From: Gammaproteobacteria bacterium
GTDB lineage: Bacteria > Pseudomonadota > Gammaproteobacteria > DRLM01
DNA: 46,051 bases
Reading direction: 5' to 3'
NCBI GenBank assembly: GCA_023266095.1
Contig: JAHFRV010000023.1
Coordinates: 1 to 46,051 of the forward strand
The notes under the pieces are model-generated. The model ran no database searches. It worked only from the letters and a program-made list of their open reading frames with translations, and was not told where the DNA came from. Positions within the stretch are counted from its first letter, which is position 1, and the number at the start of each line of letters is the position of its first letter. Positions 15,684 through 25,010 of this stretch are shown piece by piece. A program made the translations under genes and the position numbers.

Positions 15684-16334
15684 GTGAAAAGACTGCAATC
15701 CATGATTCAAAATTTATTGATGGTTCTCGCTTTGTTTGCGGGATTCGGGGCGCTGAGTGGCTGTGCGACGACACATGCGCCCTTGCCGCCGTCTTTGGGG
15801 GCGCAACCATCGACATCAGACCCGGAGCGGTATACCTATTTAATCGGTCCAGGTGATTCGTTGAGCATCTTCGTGTGGCGCAACCCCGAGGTATCAACTT
15901 CGGTTACGGTACGTCCTGACGGCCTGATCAATACCCCCCTCGTGGAAGATATGCCGGTCAGCGGCAAAACGCCATCACAAGTCGCGCGGGATCTCGAACG
16001 GCAGTTGTCCAAGTTCATTAAAGATCCGATCGTGACGGTCATGATGGGCGGATTCATCGGCCCCTACAGCGAACAGATTCGTGTGCTGGGCGAAGCGACC
16101 CGGCCGCAAGCCCTGCCTTACCGTCAGCGGATGACTTTGCTGGATGTGATGATCTCGGTTGGCGGTTTAACGCCGTTCGCTGCCGGCAATCGCGCCAGCA
16201 TCGTGCGTTTTGTCGGAGGGGAACAGCGCCAATTTAGCATCCGTATCGAAGATCTGATCCGTGATGGAGATATTAGCGCTAATGTCGACATGCTTCCGGG
16301 CGATACATTAATCATTCCGGAATCCTGGTTCTAA
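15684..16334 (+). CDS. XrtA-associated polysaccharide export outer-membrane lipoprotein (Wza/EpsE-like)
   Basis: The 216-residue protein has a lipoprotein signal peptide with lipobox LSGC (Cys27). A Poly_export domain follows (about 50-130: YLIGPGDSLSIFVWRNPEVS ... TVRPDG), then a SLBB-type segment (about 130-200: IRVLGEATRPQALPY). It matches the short Wza-like exporter of exosortase A loci (TIGR03027 from memory), which lacks the long C-terminal helix of E. coli Wza. It would form the outer-membrane or periplasmic part of the export channel, with the 517-residue barrel at 18906 as a candidate partner. The start is a GTG with CGAGAG 7 bases upstream. It is the first gene of the operon. Confidence 0.9.
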   Translation: MKRLQSMIQNLLMVLALFAGFGALSGCATTHAPLPPSLGAQPSTSDPERYTYLIGPGDSLSIFVWRNPEVSTSVTVRPDGLINTPLVEDMPVSGKTPSQVARDLERQLSKFIKDPIVTVMMGGFIGPYSEQIRVLGEATRPQALPYRQRMTLLDVMISVGGLTPFAAGNRASIVRFVGGEQRQFSIRIEDLIRDGDISANVDMLPGDTLIIPESWF

Positions 16335-16377
16335 CAGGGTTGCCGGGCCAGCAAACCGCCTGAAGGAATCTTTGTCG

Positions 16378-17958
16378 ATGCAAGACGTTATTGCGCAATT
16401 ACTCCAGCACGTTCGCGCGACGTGGCGTTATCGCTGGTTTATAGTGCTGGTCGCGTGGCCGGTCTGTGTGGCCGGCTGGATATTCGTGCAAACCCTGCCG
16501 GATCAATATCAAGCTTCCGCGCGGATGTTTCTGGACACGCAATCCATCCTCAAACCTCTATTAAGAGGTTTGACCGTGGATTCTAATGCCCAGTCCGAAG
16601 TCGAGTTGATGAACCGCACCATCTTGAGTCGCCCCAATATGGAAAAGGTGGCGCGCATGACCGATCTGGATATCGAGGCGAAAACCCCGGAGCAGATGGA
16701 TGCCTTGATCAGCAAGTTGATCTCCAAGCTTAGTATCGAAGATGCACGGCGGCAGGCAGGTTTGTTCCGTATCGCCTATGAAGACGATGACCCTCAAGTG
16801 GCCAAACGCGTCGTCCAGGCCCTCCTCACGATCTTTATGGAAAGCAGTCTCGGTGAAACCCGCAAGGATACCGACGTCGCTCAGCGTTTTCTTGACCAGC
16901 AGCTCAAGGAATATGAAGCGCGCTTGGTAGCATCGGAAACCCGGCTCACGGAATTCAAACGCGAGAACCTGGGACGTATGCCCAACCAAGGCCGCGATTA
17001 TTATGAAAGTCTCCAGGTAGCCATCAGTGAGTTGGAGCAGGCGCAGTTGCAATTGAAAGAGGCCGAAAACCGCCGCCAGGAATTGCAGCGTCAGCTCGCG
17101 GATAATGAAACGCCGTCTTTCGGCCTAGGAGCGGTTTCCAGTGCCAACGATACCCCGGCCTTGAATGCCCGCATTCAGAATTTACAGGCACGCATGGATG
17201 AGCTGCTGCTCAAGTTCACAGAGCAGCATCCCGATGTTCAGGCGATCAAAAACACTATCGCGGATTTGGAGAAGCAGCGCGTGGAGGTGATGGCGACCCA
17301 AGCCAAAACCGCCAAAGCCCCTGTGGCGGTGGACGATACGGTAGTCAACCCCTACCAGGCGCAAATGAGAATGGCCTTGAGCGAGGCCGAGGCCAATGTC
17401 GCCTCCTTGAAGGCGCGCGTCGGCACTTACCGCAATCGGGTTGACGAATTCAAGAAACTGGTAAATATCATTCCCGAAGTGGAAGCGCAGTTAAAACAGC
17501 TGAATCGTGATTATGACGTCACCAAAAGCAACTACGAAACACTGCTCGCGCGCCGTGAATCGGCCAGTATATCCGAGCAATTGGATCAAAGCGCCGAATC
17601 GGTGAAGTTCCGGGTAGTGGATCCCCCTTATGTGCCTGGTGTGCCGTCAGGTCCCAATCGGCCCTTGTTGATCTCCGGCAGCTTGCTGGGAGGTATCGCC
17701 GCCGGCATTGTGTTCGCGTTTTTCCTGGCCCAGCTGAATCCTACTTTCAATAGCCGCCGCACGCTGATGGAAGCGACGGGATTGCCGGTGCTGGGTGGCG
17801 TTTCCATGATCTGGACCGCGGCCCAGATTCGCAGGAAACGCTTCGAACTGCTCGGGTTTTCAGCGTTGCTAGGCGCTCTGCTAGCGGTGTATGGCGGCAT
17901 CATGGCTATACAGATGCTTGATATCGACCTCATGTCCCGCGTAAAAGCCCTAATCTAG
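16378..17958 (+). CDS. XrtA-system polysaccharide chain-length determinant (Wzz/GumC-like)
   Basis: The 526-residue protein has an N-terminal membrane helix (about 18-38), a Wzz domain beginning DQYQASARMFLD, a long periplasmic region rich in heptad-like helices (about 170-400), and two membrane helices near the C-terminus (about 435-455 and 490-512). It corresponds to the exosortase A chain-length family (TIGR03007 from memory). With the separate cytoplasmic autokinase encoded next, it forms a split Wzc-like co-polymerase that controls export and chain length. ATG 16378 is preferred over TTG 16372 because AAGGA at 16363-16367 is then 10 bases upstream. Confidence 0.9.
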   Translation: MQDVIAQLLQHVRATWRYRWFIVLVAWPVCVAGWIFVQTLPDQYQASARMFLDTQSILKPLLRGLTVDSNAQSEVELMNRTILSRPNMEKVARMTDLDIEAKTPEQMDALISKLISKLSIEDARRQAGLFRIAYEDDDPQVAKRVVQALLTIFMESSLGETRKDTDVAQRFLDQQLKEYEARLVASETRLTEFKRENLGRMPNQGRDYYESLQVAISELEQAQLQLKEAENRRQELQRQLADNETPSFGLGAVSSANDTPALNARIQNLQARMDELLLKFTEQHPDVQAIKNTIADLEKQRVEVMATQAKTAKAPVAVDDTVVNPYQAQMRMALSEAEANVASLKARVGTYRNRVDEFKKLVNIIPEVEAQLKQLNRDYDVTKSNYETLLARRESASISEQLDQSAESVKFRVVDPPYVPGVPSGPNRPLLISGSLLGGIAAGIVFAFFLAQLNPTFNSRRTLMEATGLPVLGGVSMIWTAAQIRRKRFELLGFSALLGALLAVYGGIMAIQMLDIDLMSRVKALI

Positions 17959-17972
17959 GTGAAATTGCCAGT

Positions 17973-18896
17973 ATGAGTACTATCGAACGGGCGATACAAA
18001 AGCTGGGTCGAACCGCCCCAGATTCCCAAGATGCCTCGACGCGGGATGACATCCCATCATCCGTCACTGCTCTCGAACCTAATCCGGCGCCGCTGATGGA
18101 TGAGCACGCGGCATTGCCCGAATTCGCCATGAATCCGCCGAACGATACCGATCGTGACAATGACGAGTCGGCGTCGCGCATCCAGATGGATTACGATTAC
18201 ATGGCTTCCTTGGGGATGGTGACACCCGATAGTGAGCGTAACCAAGTGGCGGAGGAATACCGTCAGATCAAGCGTCCCTTATTGTTGAATGCGTTTGGCG
18301 AAGGCGCGCTGTCGAATACCAATCGTAATCTGATCATGGTGTGCAGTGCCCGGCCGAATGAAGGCAAAACTTTTACGGCTATCAACCTGGCCATGAGCAT
18401 CGCCTTGGAGCGGGACCGCACGGTGTTGTTGGTCGATGCCGATGTGGCCAAACCCTCGCTGGCTCGGGTGCTGAATTTTCCCGTCACCGCCGGTCTGGTG
18501 GATTTTCTCGCCGATCCCCACCGCCGCTTGGCCGATTTGATCCTGCAAACCAATATGCCCAAGCTGCGCATTTTGCCGGCGGGTCGCCGCCACAGCCATT
18601 CCACCGAGTTATTGGCCAGCGACGGCATGCAGATATTGGCTCAGGAACTCGCCGATCGTTATCCCGACCGAGTGGTGATTTTCGATTCGCCGCCTTTGCT
18701 GGCCACCAGTGAGGCCGCGGTGCTCGGTGGGTTGATGGGCCAGGTGGTGATGGTGGTGGAGGCAGAGAAGACCAAGCGTGAAGAATTGAAAGAGGCTTTG
18801 GGCTTGCTTAAACAAGATCAATACGTCGGGCTGGTGATCAACAAAAGCAATCGTCCCTTCGGGGCGGATTATTATTACGGTTCTTACGGCGAATAG
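17973..18896 (+). CDS. XrtA-associated tyrosine autokinase (BY-kinase)
   Basis: The 307-residue cytoplasmic kinase carries the bacterial tyrosine kinase motifs: Walker A CSARPNEGKTF (about 124-134), Walker A' VLLVDADVAKPS (about 151-162) and Walker B VVIFDSPPL. The usual Gly before the Glu in Walker A is Asn here, a mild deviation. The C-terminus ends in a short tyrosine cluster (DYYYGSYGE), the expected autophosphorylation site. An acidic, low-complexity N-terminal region (about 15-95) precedes the kinase fold, with Tyr residues at 74 and 76. It should act on or with the chain-length protein encoded 14 bases upstream (TIGR03018 type from memory). Confidence 0.9.
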   Translation: MSTIERAIQKLGRTAPDSQDASTRDDIPSSVTALEPNPAPLMDEHAALPEFAMNPPNDTDRDNDESASRIQMDYDYMASLGMVTPDSERNQVAEEYRQIKRPLLLNAFGEGALSNTNRNLIMVCSARPNEGKTFTAINLAMSIALERDRTVLLVDADVAKPSLARVLNFPVTAGLVDFLADPHRRLADLILQTNMPKLRILPAGRRHSHSTELLASDGMQILAQELADRYPDRVVIFDSPPLLATSEAAVLGGLMGQVVMVVEAEKTKREELKEALGLLKQDQYVGLVINKSNRPFGADYYYGSYGE

Positions 18897-18905
18897 GCGG
18901 GGAAG

Positions 18906-20459
18906 ATGCAGGGGGGCACTTATACCGGCGCACAGCTGGCGCGGCGATGGTATGGCTGGCGGAGTTTTCCGCTCGCATTGGCCGTTGCGCTGAGCGGGCA
19001 GACCGTCACGGCGGGCCAATGGCAAGTCAACACGTATTTGGATTTCTCGGAGGTCTATACCGACAATGTATCGTTGTCGCCGGCCGGTGCAGAGCAGGAT
19101 GAATTTATCACCCAGATCAGCCCCGGCATTGGCATTAATGGACAGAGTGGTCGCGCCAAACTGAATTTAAACTACCGGTTTCAAAATTTGATTTACGGGC
19201 ATGATGTCGCCGACAGCAACGCCAATCATCAACTCCTCGCCAATGGCAATATCGAACTGGTCAAGAATTGGTTTTTCGTGGATGCTAAAAGCTCCATCAG
19301 CCAACAAATCGTGGACGCCGATCTCAGCGCACCCCTGGATAATTTCAACCTGGGCAATCGGGCCGATGTGATCACCTACGGCGTCAGCCCTTATTTGAAG
19401 TTGCACTTTGGTTCTTATGCGGCCGGTGAAGTGCGTTATGGAATAGACCGCGTCGAAAATCAAAGCACCGCGCTCGCCGATACCGAGACCACTCAATACA
19501 GCGCCGCGTTCAACAGCGGACCGGCTTTCAGCCGGTTGACCTGGGGGATGAATTACCGCCATGAGGAAATGCAGAGGGAGTCCGGGCCGGATTCCTTGCG
19601 TGAGAATGCCTCCGCGGTCATCCGCTATCGGGTTCATGAAACCTTCAACGTCTTGGCGCGCGGCGGCCATGAAAATAATGAAGTGGTGACCAATCGCAGC
19701 CCTAAAAACGGTAGCTATTGGAGCGCGGGCGGCGAGTGGTCGCCCAGTCGGTACCTCACCCTGTCAGCCACCACCGGCGAAAATAATTGGGATGCCGATG
19801 TCTACCTGCGGCCGACCACGCGTACCCAACTGCATGTGGGTTACCGGGACCTCGAAGTGGGACTCAATCCGGGCGGGGTCTGGACCGCCGATTTTTCACA
19901 CTACACCCGGCGCAGCAGCTGGCAGTTGAGTTACTTGGAGGAAAGTACCACTACCCAGACCCTGCAGCTCGCCGGTCGGCAGTTCTTTCTGGTGGTCGAT
20001 GCCAACGGAAACTTGCTGATCGATCCCCGCACCGGCTTCCCGGTAGTGGTCGTGAATAATCTCTTCTCTCTGACCGATCAAGAGTTCATCCGTCAGCGTT
20101 TGCAAGGCAGCGTCACCTGGAAAAGCGGCAAAAGCGATTTCGTGCTGGGGGCTTACAATGAACGGCGGGAATTCGAGATCAGCAATGAGTCGGAAGATGT
20201 GCTGGGGGCGAATGCCTCTTGGGTTTGGCGTTTGAAGCCGCGTACCCAATCGATACTGGGTGGCGGCTGGCAGTATCGCAATCCCGCCGGCACGAGTGAG
20301 GCCGATGAATTGTGGTATGCCTCGCTCGGACTCAATCGCAGCATTACGCAGAAAGTGAATTCCTCTTTGGAATTCCGCCATACTGAGCGCGCCAGCGGTG
20401 CCGCCGGCCGGGATTACGACGAAAACCGGCTAAGTTTACAGTTGAATATGCGTTTTTAA
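18906..20459 (+). CDS. XrtA/PEP-CTERM-associated outer-membrane beta-barrel protein
   Basis: The 517-residue protein has a signal peptide (hydrophobic core around 20-33, likely cut near TVTAG) followed by regularly alternating strands across its whole length, ending with the aromatic terminal strand RLSLQLNMRF. Repeated patterns such as LNLNYRFQN and WGMNYRHEE fit a large barrel. It matches the conserved exosortase A locus barrel (TIGR03016 from memory). Its position between the autokinase and the ATPase suggests a role in polymer passage through the outer membrane. GGGGAAG lies just upstream of the ATG. Confidence 0.85.
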   Translation: MQGGTYTGAQLARRWYGWRSFPLALAVALSGQTVTAGQWQVNTYLDFSEVYTDNVSLSPAGAEQDEFITQISPGIGINGQSGRAKLNLNYRFQNLIYGHDVADSNANHQLLANGNIELVKNWFFVDAKSSISQQIVDADLSAPLDNFNLGNRADVITYGVSPYLKLHFGSYAAGEVRYGIDRVENQSTALADTETTQYSAAFNSGPAFSRLTWGMNYRHEEMQRESGPDSLRENASAVIRYRVHETFNVLARGGHENNEVVTNRSPKNGSYWSAGGEWSPSRYLTLSATTGENNWDADVYLRPTTRTQLHVGYRDLEVGLNPGGVWTADFSHYTRRSSWQLSYLEESTTTQTLQLAGRQFFLVVDANGNLLIDPRTGFPVVVVNNLFSLTDQEFIRQRLQGSVTWKSGKSDFVLGAYNERREFEISNESEDVLGANASWVWRLKPRTQSILGGGWQYRNPAGTSEADELWYASLGLNRSITQKVNSSLEFRHTERASGAAGRDYDENRLSLQLNMRF

Positions 20460-20470
20460 GGAAGCCGCCC

Positions 20471-21649
20471 ATGTATGAAGCGTTTTATCAATTGAAAGCC
20501 CGTCCGTTCCAGCTCAGCCCCGATCCGCGGTTTTTTTACGGCAGCCCCGGTCACAAGCGCGCCATGTCGTATCTGCGCTATGGTTTGACGCAGGGCGAGG
20601 GGTTTATCGTCATCACCGGCGAGATCGGCACCGGCAAAACCATGCTGGTACGCACCTTGTTTGCCGACCTCGCCAAGGAAAACGTGGTGGCGGCGCAACT
20701 GGTCACTACCCAGCTGGAAGCGGACGACACCTTGCGCATGGTCGCGGCCAGTTTCGGTCTGGCCCACGAGGGGCTGGAGAAAGCTACCCTCCTCAAGAAC
20801 CTCGAGACTTTCATGATGGCGCGCGCCCGCGAGGGTAAACGCGTGTTGTTGCTGGTGGATGAGGCGCAGAATCTGCCGCCGCGTTCCCTGGAAGAATTGC
20901 GCATGTTGTCCAATTTTCAATTGGGTGGCCGGGTGTTGTTCCAAAGCTTTCTGCTCGGCCAAGCGGAGTTCCGCAACACGTTGCAGTCCAAGAGTCTGGA
21001 ACAGCTGCGGCAGCGGGTGATCGCGGCCTATCATCTCGAGCCACTGGACCTTGCCCAGACCCGCGCTTACATCGAACATCGCCTCACTACCGTGGGTTGG
21101 AAGGGCGATCCCAAATTCGCCGATGAAGCATTCGCGGTGATCCACCAGCATTCCGGCGGCATACCGCGGCGCATCAATACCCTGTGTGATCGTCTGATGC
21201 TGTTCGGCTGTCTGGAAGAAATTCATGATTTCCCCGCCGAGCGGGTCAACACGGTGATCGCCGAGTTGCAAAATGAGACTGCCGGTAAACCCGCCGCGCT
21301 TGCCGAAGAAGACCTGGCGGAAAAGGAACAGTCTGCGGTGGCTGCGGCGCCGCCAGCCGGCGGCGAGGTGTCTGCTCCGGCCGTTTCTGAAACGCCCGTC
21401 GCCAAAGCCATGCCGCCTACGGCCAGTGCCGCGCAGTTGAAGGCCGCACCGCGGCCGGCCGGTGCGCCCGCAGCCAAAGCCGCGGCTGAGCAACCCTCGG
21501 CCAATGAAGCGCCGGCCGCCGCACCCGACATGGAAACCCGCATCGCCATTTTGGAAAAGCGGGTCGCACTCCTGGAAGAAGGGCTCAAACGCGAGCGAGC
21601 TCGTCTGCGCCGCGCCATACTGCTCAGCGACGAGTTCGGGGGCGTCTGA
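20471..21649 (+). CDS. XrtA-associated AAA ATPase (ExeA/GspA-like)
   Basis: The 392-residue protein opens with the conserved MYEAFYQLKARPFQLSPDP and has Walker A GEIGTGKT (50-57), Walker B LLLVDEAQNLP (about 130-140) and the GGIPRRIN sensor region. Residues about 275-345 are an Ala/Pro-rich low-complexity linker, followed by a short coiled coil (about 352-385). It matches TIGR03015 (from memory), a family found with exosortase A and related to the secretion ATPase ExeA. It probably couples ATP hydrolysis to assembly or localisation of the EPS machinery. It overlaps wecB by one base (TGATG), indicating translational coupling. Confidence 0.9.
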   Translation: MYEAFYQLKARPFQLSPDPRFFYGSPGHKRAMSYLRYGLTQGEGFIVITGEIGTGKTMLVRTLFADLAKENVVAAQLVTTQLEADDTLRMVAASFGLAHEGLEKATLLKNLETFMMARAREGKRVLLLVDEAQNLPPRSLEELRMLSNFQLGGRVLFQSFLLGQAEFRNTLQSKSLEQLRQRVIAAYHLEPLDLAQTRAYIEHRLTTVGWKGDPKFADEAFAVIHQHSGGIPRRINTLCDRLMLFGCLEEIHDFPAERVNTVIAELQNETAGKPAALAEEDLAEKEQSAVAAAPPAGGEVSAPAVSETPVAKAMPPTASAAQLKAAPRPAGAPAAKAAAEQPSANEAPAAAPDMETRIAILEKRVALLEEGLKRERARLRRAILLSDEFGGV

Positions 21650-22821
21650 TGGGCGCCGCGTCGCCCACGGTGTTGTGCGTGGTTGGCGCGCGCCCCAATT
21701 TCATGAAGATCGCGCCGGTGATCGCGGCCCTGCGCGCCGCGCCGTTCCCTCTACGCGCCCGTCTGCTCCACACCGGCCAGCATTACGACGTGGCCATGAA
21801 CCAGCGGTTTTTCGAACAGCTCGGCATACCCCATCCCGATATCAATCTTGAAGTCGGCTCGCTCAGTCATGCCGCGCAGACCGCGGAGATCATGCGTCGT
21901 TTCGAGCCGGTGCTGGACCAGGAACAGCCGGCGGCCCTGCTGGTGGTGGGGGACGTGAATTCCACCATCGCCTGCGCCTTGGTGGCGGCGAAGAAGGGCG
22001 TGCCGGTCGCCCACGTCGAGGCCGGTTTGCGCAGTTTCGATCGCGGCATGCCCGAAGAAGTGAACCGGGTGCTCACCGATCAATTATCGGAGTGGTTGTT
22101 CACCACCGAACGCGAGGCCCGCGACAATTTGTTGCGTGAGGGCATCGCCGATCACAGGATCCACTTCGTCGGCAATGTGATGATCGACACCTTGCTCGGC
22201 CATCGTGCCCGTGCGGTACCGGCGGCCGATACCCTGGCGGCGGCCGGTGTCGATCCCGGCCTGTTTCTCGATGCGCCGCAGGGTTACGGTGTGTTGACCT
22301 TGCACCGGCCGTCCAATGTCGATGATCCCGCCGTGCTCCAGCGCCTGCTCACCAGCGCGCGCGCACTCAGCGAGCAATTGCCGCTGGTGTTCCCGGCCCA
22401 TCCGCGCACCCTCGGCCGGATCGAGGCGGCGGGTCTGCGGGACATGTTGAGCGGACCGCGCATTTGTTGTCTGCCGCCGGTGGGTTATCTGGAAATGCTG
22501 GGATTGATGTCCGCGGCGCGGCTGGTATTAACCGATTCCGGCGGTATGCAGGAAGAGACCACTGCGCTCGGCGTGCCCTGCCTCACCTTGCGCGAGAACA
22601 CCGAACGGCCCATCACCGTGACCCAGGGCACCAACACCATCGTCGGCACCGACAGCGCGCGCATCGAAAAGGCGGTGACGGAGGTGCTGAGCGGCGGCGG
22701 CAAAGCGGGCCGTGTACCGGAATTCTGGGATGGCCGGGCCGCGCAACGCATCGCCGCGATCTTGCACGCCGCGTTGACTCAAGGCGCGACGGTCCCACGC
22801 GTAGCAGCGCATGGCCATTAG
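21649..22821 (+). CDS. wecB: UDP-N-acetylglucosamine 2-epimerase (non-hydrolysing)
   Basis: The 390-residue enzyme interconverts UDP-GlcNAc and UDP-ManNAc in the cytoplasm. Visible signatures are GARPNFMKIAPV (about 13-24), HTGQHYD (41-47), VEAGLRSFDRGMPEE with the catalytic Glu/Asp region, the catalytic-His region TLHRPSNVD, and DSGGMQEE. Length and motifs are normal for the family. It is the usual nucleotide-sugar enzyme in exosortase A loci and implies ManNAc or a derivative in the polymer. No UDP-ManNAc dehydrogenase (wecC) is seen here. Confidence 0.93.
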   Translation: MGAASPTVLCVVGARPNFMKIAPVIAALRAAPFPLRARLLHTGQHYDVAMNQRFFEQLGIPHPDINLEVGSLSHAAQTAEIMRRFEPVLDQEQPAALLVVGDVNSTIACALVAAKKGVPVAHVEAGLRSFDRGMPEEVNRVLTDQLSEWLFTTEREARDNLLREGIADHRIHFVGNVMIDTLLGHRARAVPAADTLAAAGVDPGLFLDAPQGYGVLTLHRPSNVDDPAVLQRLLTSARALSEQLPLVFPAHPRTLGRIEAAGLRDMLSGPRICCLPPVGYLEMLGLMSAARLVLTDSGGMQEETTALGVPCLTLRENTERPITVTQGTNTIVGTDSARIEKAVTEVLSGGGKAGRVPEFWDGRAAQRIAAILHAALTQGATVPRVAAHGH

Positions 22822-23086
22822 CCCGGCGGTTAAAAAGAGCGTATCGGGTGTGCCCCCTCGCTTTGGCGGCGAGCACCGGAGAGATTAAAGCATCGTGGAG
22901 TTAGGCGTTTGCTCCTTTAACGTCCTCTCTTCGAGTAAAGAGGCGAGGCATTTGATGCCAGGTAAATAAAACTCGTGGTGTGGTCCGCGCGCCGCTGCGC
23001 ACCGACTGCGACGTGGCAGGTCCGGACCGAGATAGAAGCCGTCGGCGTTTTTCCCGGCCATGATTTGAACTGTGCGGTAACAAAGC
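22822..23086. other. 265-base gap inside the EPS locus
   Basis: This is the longest gap in the otherwise tightly packed block. Short hairpin-capable segments are visible (for example GGTG/CACC enclosing CTCGC/GCGAG around 22850-22877), but there is no T-run, no convincing promoter and no supported gene. It could carry an internal promoter for the deacetylase-onward genes or the remnant of a lost gene. Confidence 0.3.
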
Positions 23087-23956
23087 ATGATAAGCAACGC
23101 AATGACCGTGGACGTGGAGGATTATCTTCACGTCTCCGCCTTCGAAAAACATATACGGCGCGATGACTGGGATCACTTGCCGTGCCGGGTCGAGCGCAAT
23201 ACCGAGCGCATCCTGGATATCTTCGCCGAACAGCGGGTGCGGGCCACTTTCTTCATGTTGGGCTGGGTCGCCGAGCGTTATCCCGGCGTGGTGCGCCGCC
23301 TGGTCGCGGAGGGGCATGAACTGGCCAGCCACGGTTATTCCCATGTGCGGGTCACCGAGCAGACCCCGGATCAATTCCGCGAGGACGTGATCCGCAATAA
23401 ACACTTACTGGAAGATCTCGCCGGCAGGGCGGTGGCGGGTTATCGCGCCGCCAGTTACTCCATCGGTGAGAAAAATTTATGGGCGCTGGATGTCCTCCAG
23501 GAAACCGGACATCGCTACAGTTCCAGCATCTATCCCATCCGTCATGATTTGTACGGCATGCCCAATGCGCCGCGTTTCCCTTTCTTCCCCAACGGCACGG
23601 GCGGCTTGCTGGAGATACCGGTCACCACCGTCCAGCTGTTCAAGCAAAAGTTGCCGTGCGGCGGCGGCGGTTATTTTCGTTTATTGCCCTACGCGGTGTC
23701 GCGCTGGGCGATGCGGCGCGTGAACCAACAAGACGGCAAGCCCTGCATCTTTTATTTCCATCCCTGGGAAATCGATCCGGACCAGCCGCGCCAGCAAGGC
23801 ATCGGCCTTAAAACCCGGGTCCGACATTACCTCAATCTCTCGCGCACCGAAGGCCGGCTGCGCCGTTTGCTGGGCGATTTTAAGTGGGACCGGATGGATA
23901 GGATATTTTTAGACGGGCAAGTGTCCAGCTTACAGGTTCATTCCACTCGTGGTTGA
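23087..23956 (+). CDS. XrtA-associated polysaccharide deacetylase
   Basis: The 289-residue enzyme is a NodB-family carbohydrate esterase with the DUF3473-type C-terminal region typical of the exosortase A subfamily (TIGR03006 from memory). The catalytic and metal-binding motifs are TVDVEDY (Asp9, Asp12), SHGYSH (His82, His86) and the late FYFHPWEIDPDQPR. It would remove acetyl groups from N-acetyl-hexosamine residues of the polymer or its precursor. NAMTVDVEDY at the N-terminus is the normal start region, supporting ATG 23087. It overlaps the FemAB gene by 8 bases. Confidence 0.9.
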   Translation: MISNAMTVDVEDYLHVSAFEKHIRRDDWDHLPCRVERNTERILDIFAEQRVRATFFMLGWVAERYPGVVRRLVAEGHELASHGYSHVRVTEQTPDQFREDVIRNKHLLEDLAGRAVAGYRAASYSIGEKNLWALDVLQETGHRYSSSIYPIRHDLYGMPNAPRFPFFPNGTGGLLEIPVTTVQLFKQKLPCGGGGYFRLLPYAVSRWAMRRVNQQDGKPCIFYFHPWEIDPDQPRQQGIGLKTRVRHYLNLSRTEGRLRRLLGDFKWDRMDRIFLDGQVSSLQVHSTRG

Positions 23957-25007
23957 TTCAGTTCACGCCGGCGCTGCCGTGGCCGACATCAAATTGCTCG
24001 CCGCCGCGGACAGCGCCCGTTGGGACGCCTTCGTCGCCACGGCGCCGCAGGCCACTTTTTATCACCGGGCCGGTTGGGCCGAGGTGATCCGCCGTGCTTT
24101 CGGCCACCGCACCTATTTTTTATATGCGGAACGCGACGGGGTCATCGAAGGCATTCTGCCGCTGGCGCGGATCCGCAGTTTTTTGTTCGGCGATTCTTTG
24201 AGCTCCTTGCCGTTTTGCGTGTGTGGCGGCGTGGTCGCCGCCAATCCCGAGGCCGCCGCTGCTTTGGAAAACCGGGCGATCGCCCTGGCGCGCGAGCTGC
24301 AAGTCGATCATTTGGAATTCCGCAATCTCGTCCCGCGTCATCCCGATTGGCCGCGCAAAGATCAGCTCTACGTGAATTTCCGCAAGGTGCTCGATCCCGA
24401 TCCCGAGAAAAATATGCTGGCCATTCCCCGCAAACAGCGGGCGATGGTGCGTAAAGGTATCGAAGCCGGTTTGCTCGGCGAGATCGACCAAGACATCTCG
24501 CGTTTTTATCCCGCCTATTCCGAGAGCGTGCGCAATCTGGGCACGCCGGTGTTCTCTAAAAAATATTTCGAGATATTGCGCGAGGTGTTCGGTGCAGACT
24601 GCGAAGTGCTGACCATCACTCACAACGGCCGCTTGATCGCCAGCGTGCTGAGCTTTTATTTCCGCGATCAAGTCTTGCCTTATTACGGCGGCGGCACGGC
24701 GGCGGCGCGCGAGGTGAAGGGCAATGACTTCATGTATTGGGAATTGATGCGCCGCGCGACGGAACGCGGGGTGCGGATCTTCGATTACGGCCGCAGCAAG
24801 CGTGATACCGGTTCCTACAGTTTCAAGAAAAACTGGGGTTTCGAGCCCGAGCCGCTGCATTACGAATACGTGCTGGTGAAGGCCGCGGCGGTGCCGGACG
24901 TCAATCCGCTCAATCCCAAATACGAACGTTTCGTCAGACTGTGGAAACGCCTGCCGCTGGGTGTGGCGCAGTTGCTGGGACCTCACCTGGTGAAGTATCT
25001 GGGCTGA
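23949..25007 (+). CDS. FemAB-like protein, XrtA/PEP-CTERM associated
   Basis: The 352-residue protein is of the double-GNAT FemAB type. Landmarks are the segment ATAPQATFYHRAGWAEV (about 29-45), the central RKQRAMVRKGIEAG, and the late FDYGRSKRDTGSYSFKKNW. It matches TIGR03019 (from memory). FemAB proteins transfer amino acids from aminoacyl-tRNA to peptidoglycan precursors; the exosortase branch probably acylates or aminoacylates the EPS sugar, which is inference. The start is GTG 23949, overlapping the deacetylase by 8 bases. Confidence 0.88.
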   Translation: MVDSVHAGAAVADIKLLAAADSARWDAFVATAPQATFYHRAGWAEVIRRAFGHRTYFLYAERDGVIEGILPLARIRSFLFGDSLSSLPFCVCGGVVAANPEAAAALENRAIALARELQVDHLEFRNLVPRHPDWPRKDQLYVNFRKVLDPDPEKNMLAIPRKQRAMVRKGIEAGLLGEIDQDISRFYPAYSESVRNLGTPVFSKKYFEILREVFGADCEVLTITHNGRLIASVLSFYFRDQVLPYYGGGTAAAREVKGNDFMYWELMRRATERGVRIFDYGRSKRDTGSYSFKKNWGFEPEPLHYEYVLVKAAAVPDVNPLNPKYERFVRLWKRLPLGVAQLLGPHLVKYLG

Positions 25008-25010
25008 TGC

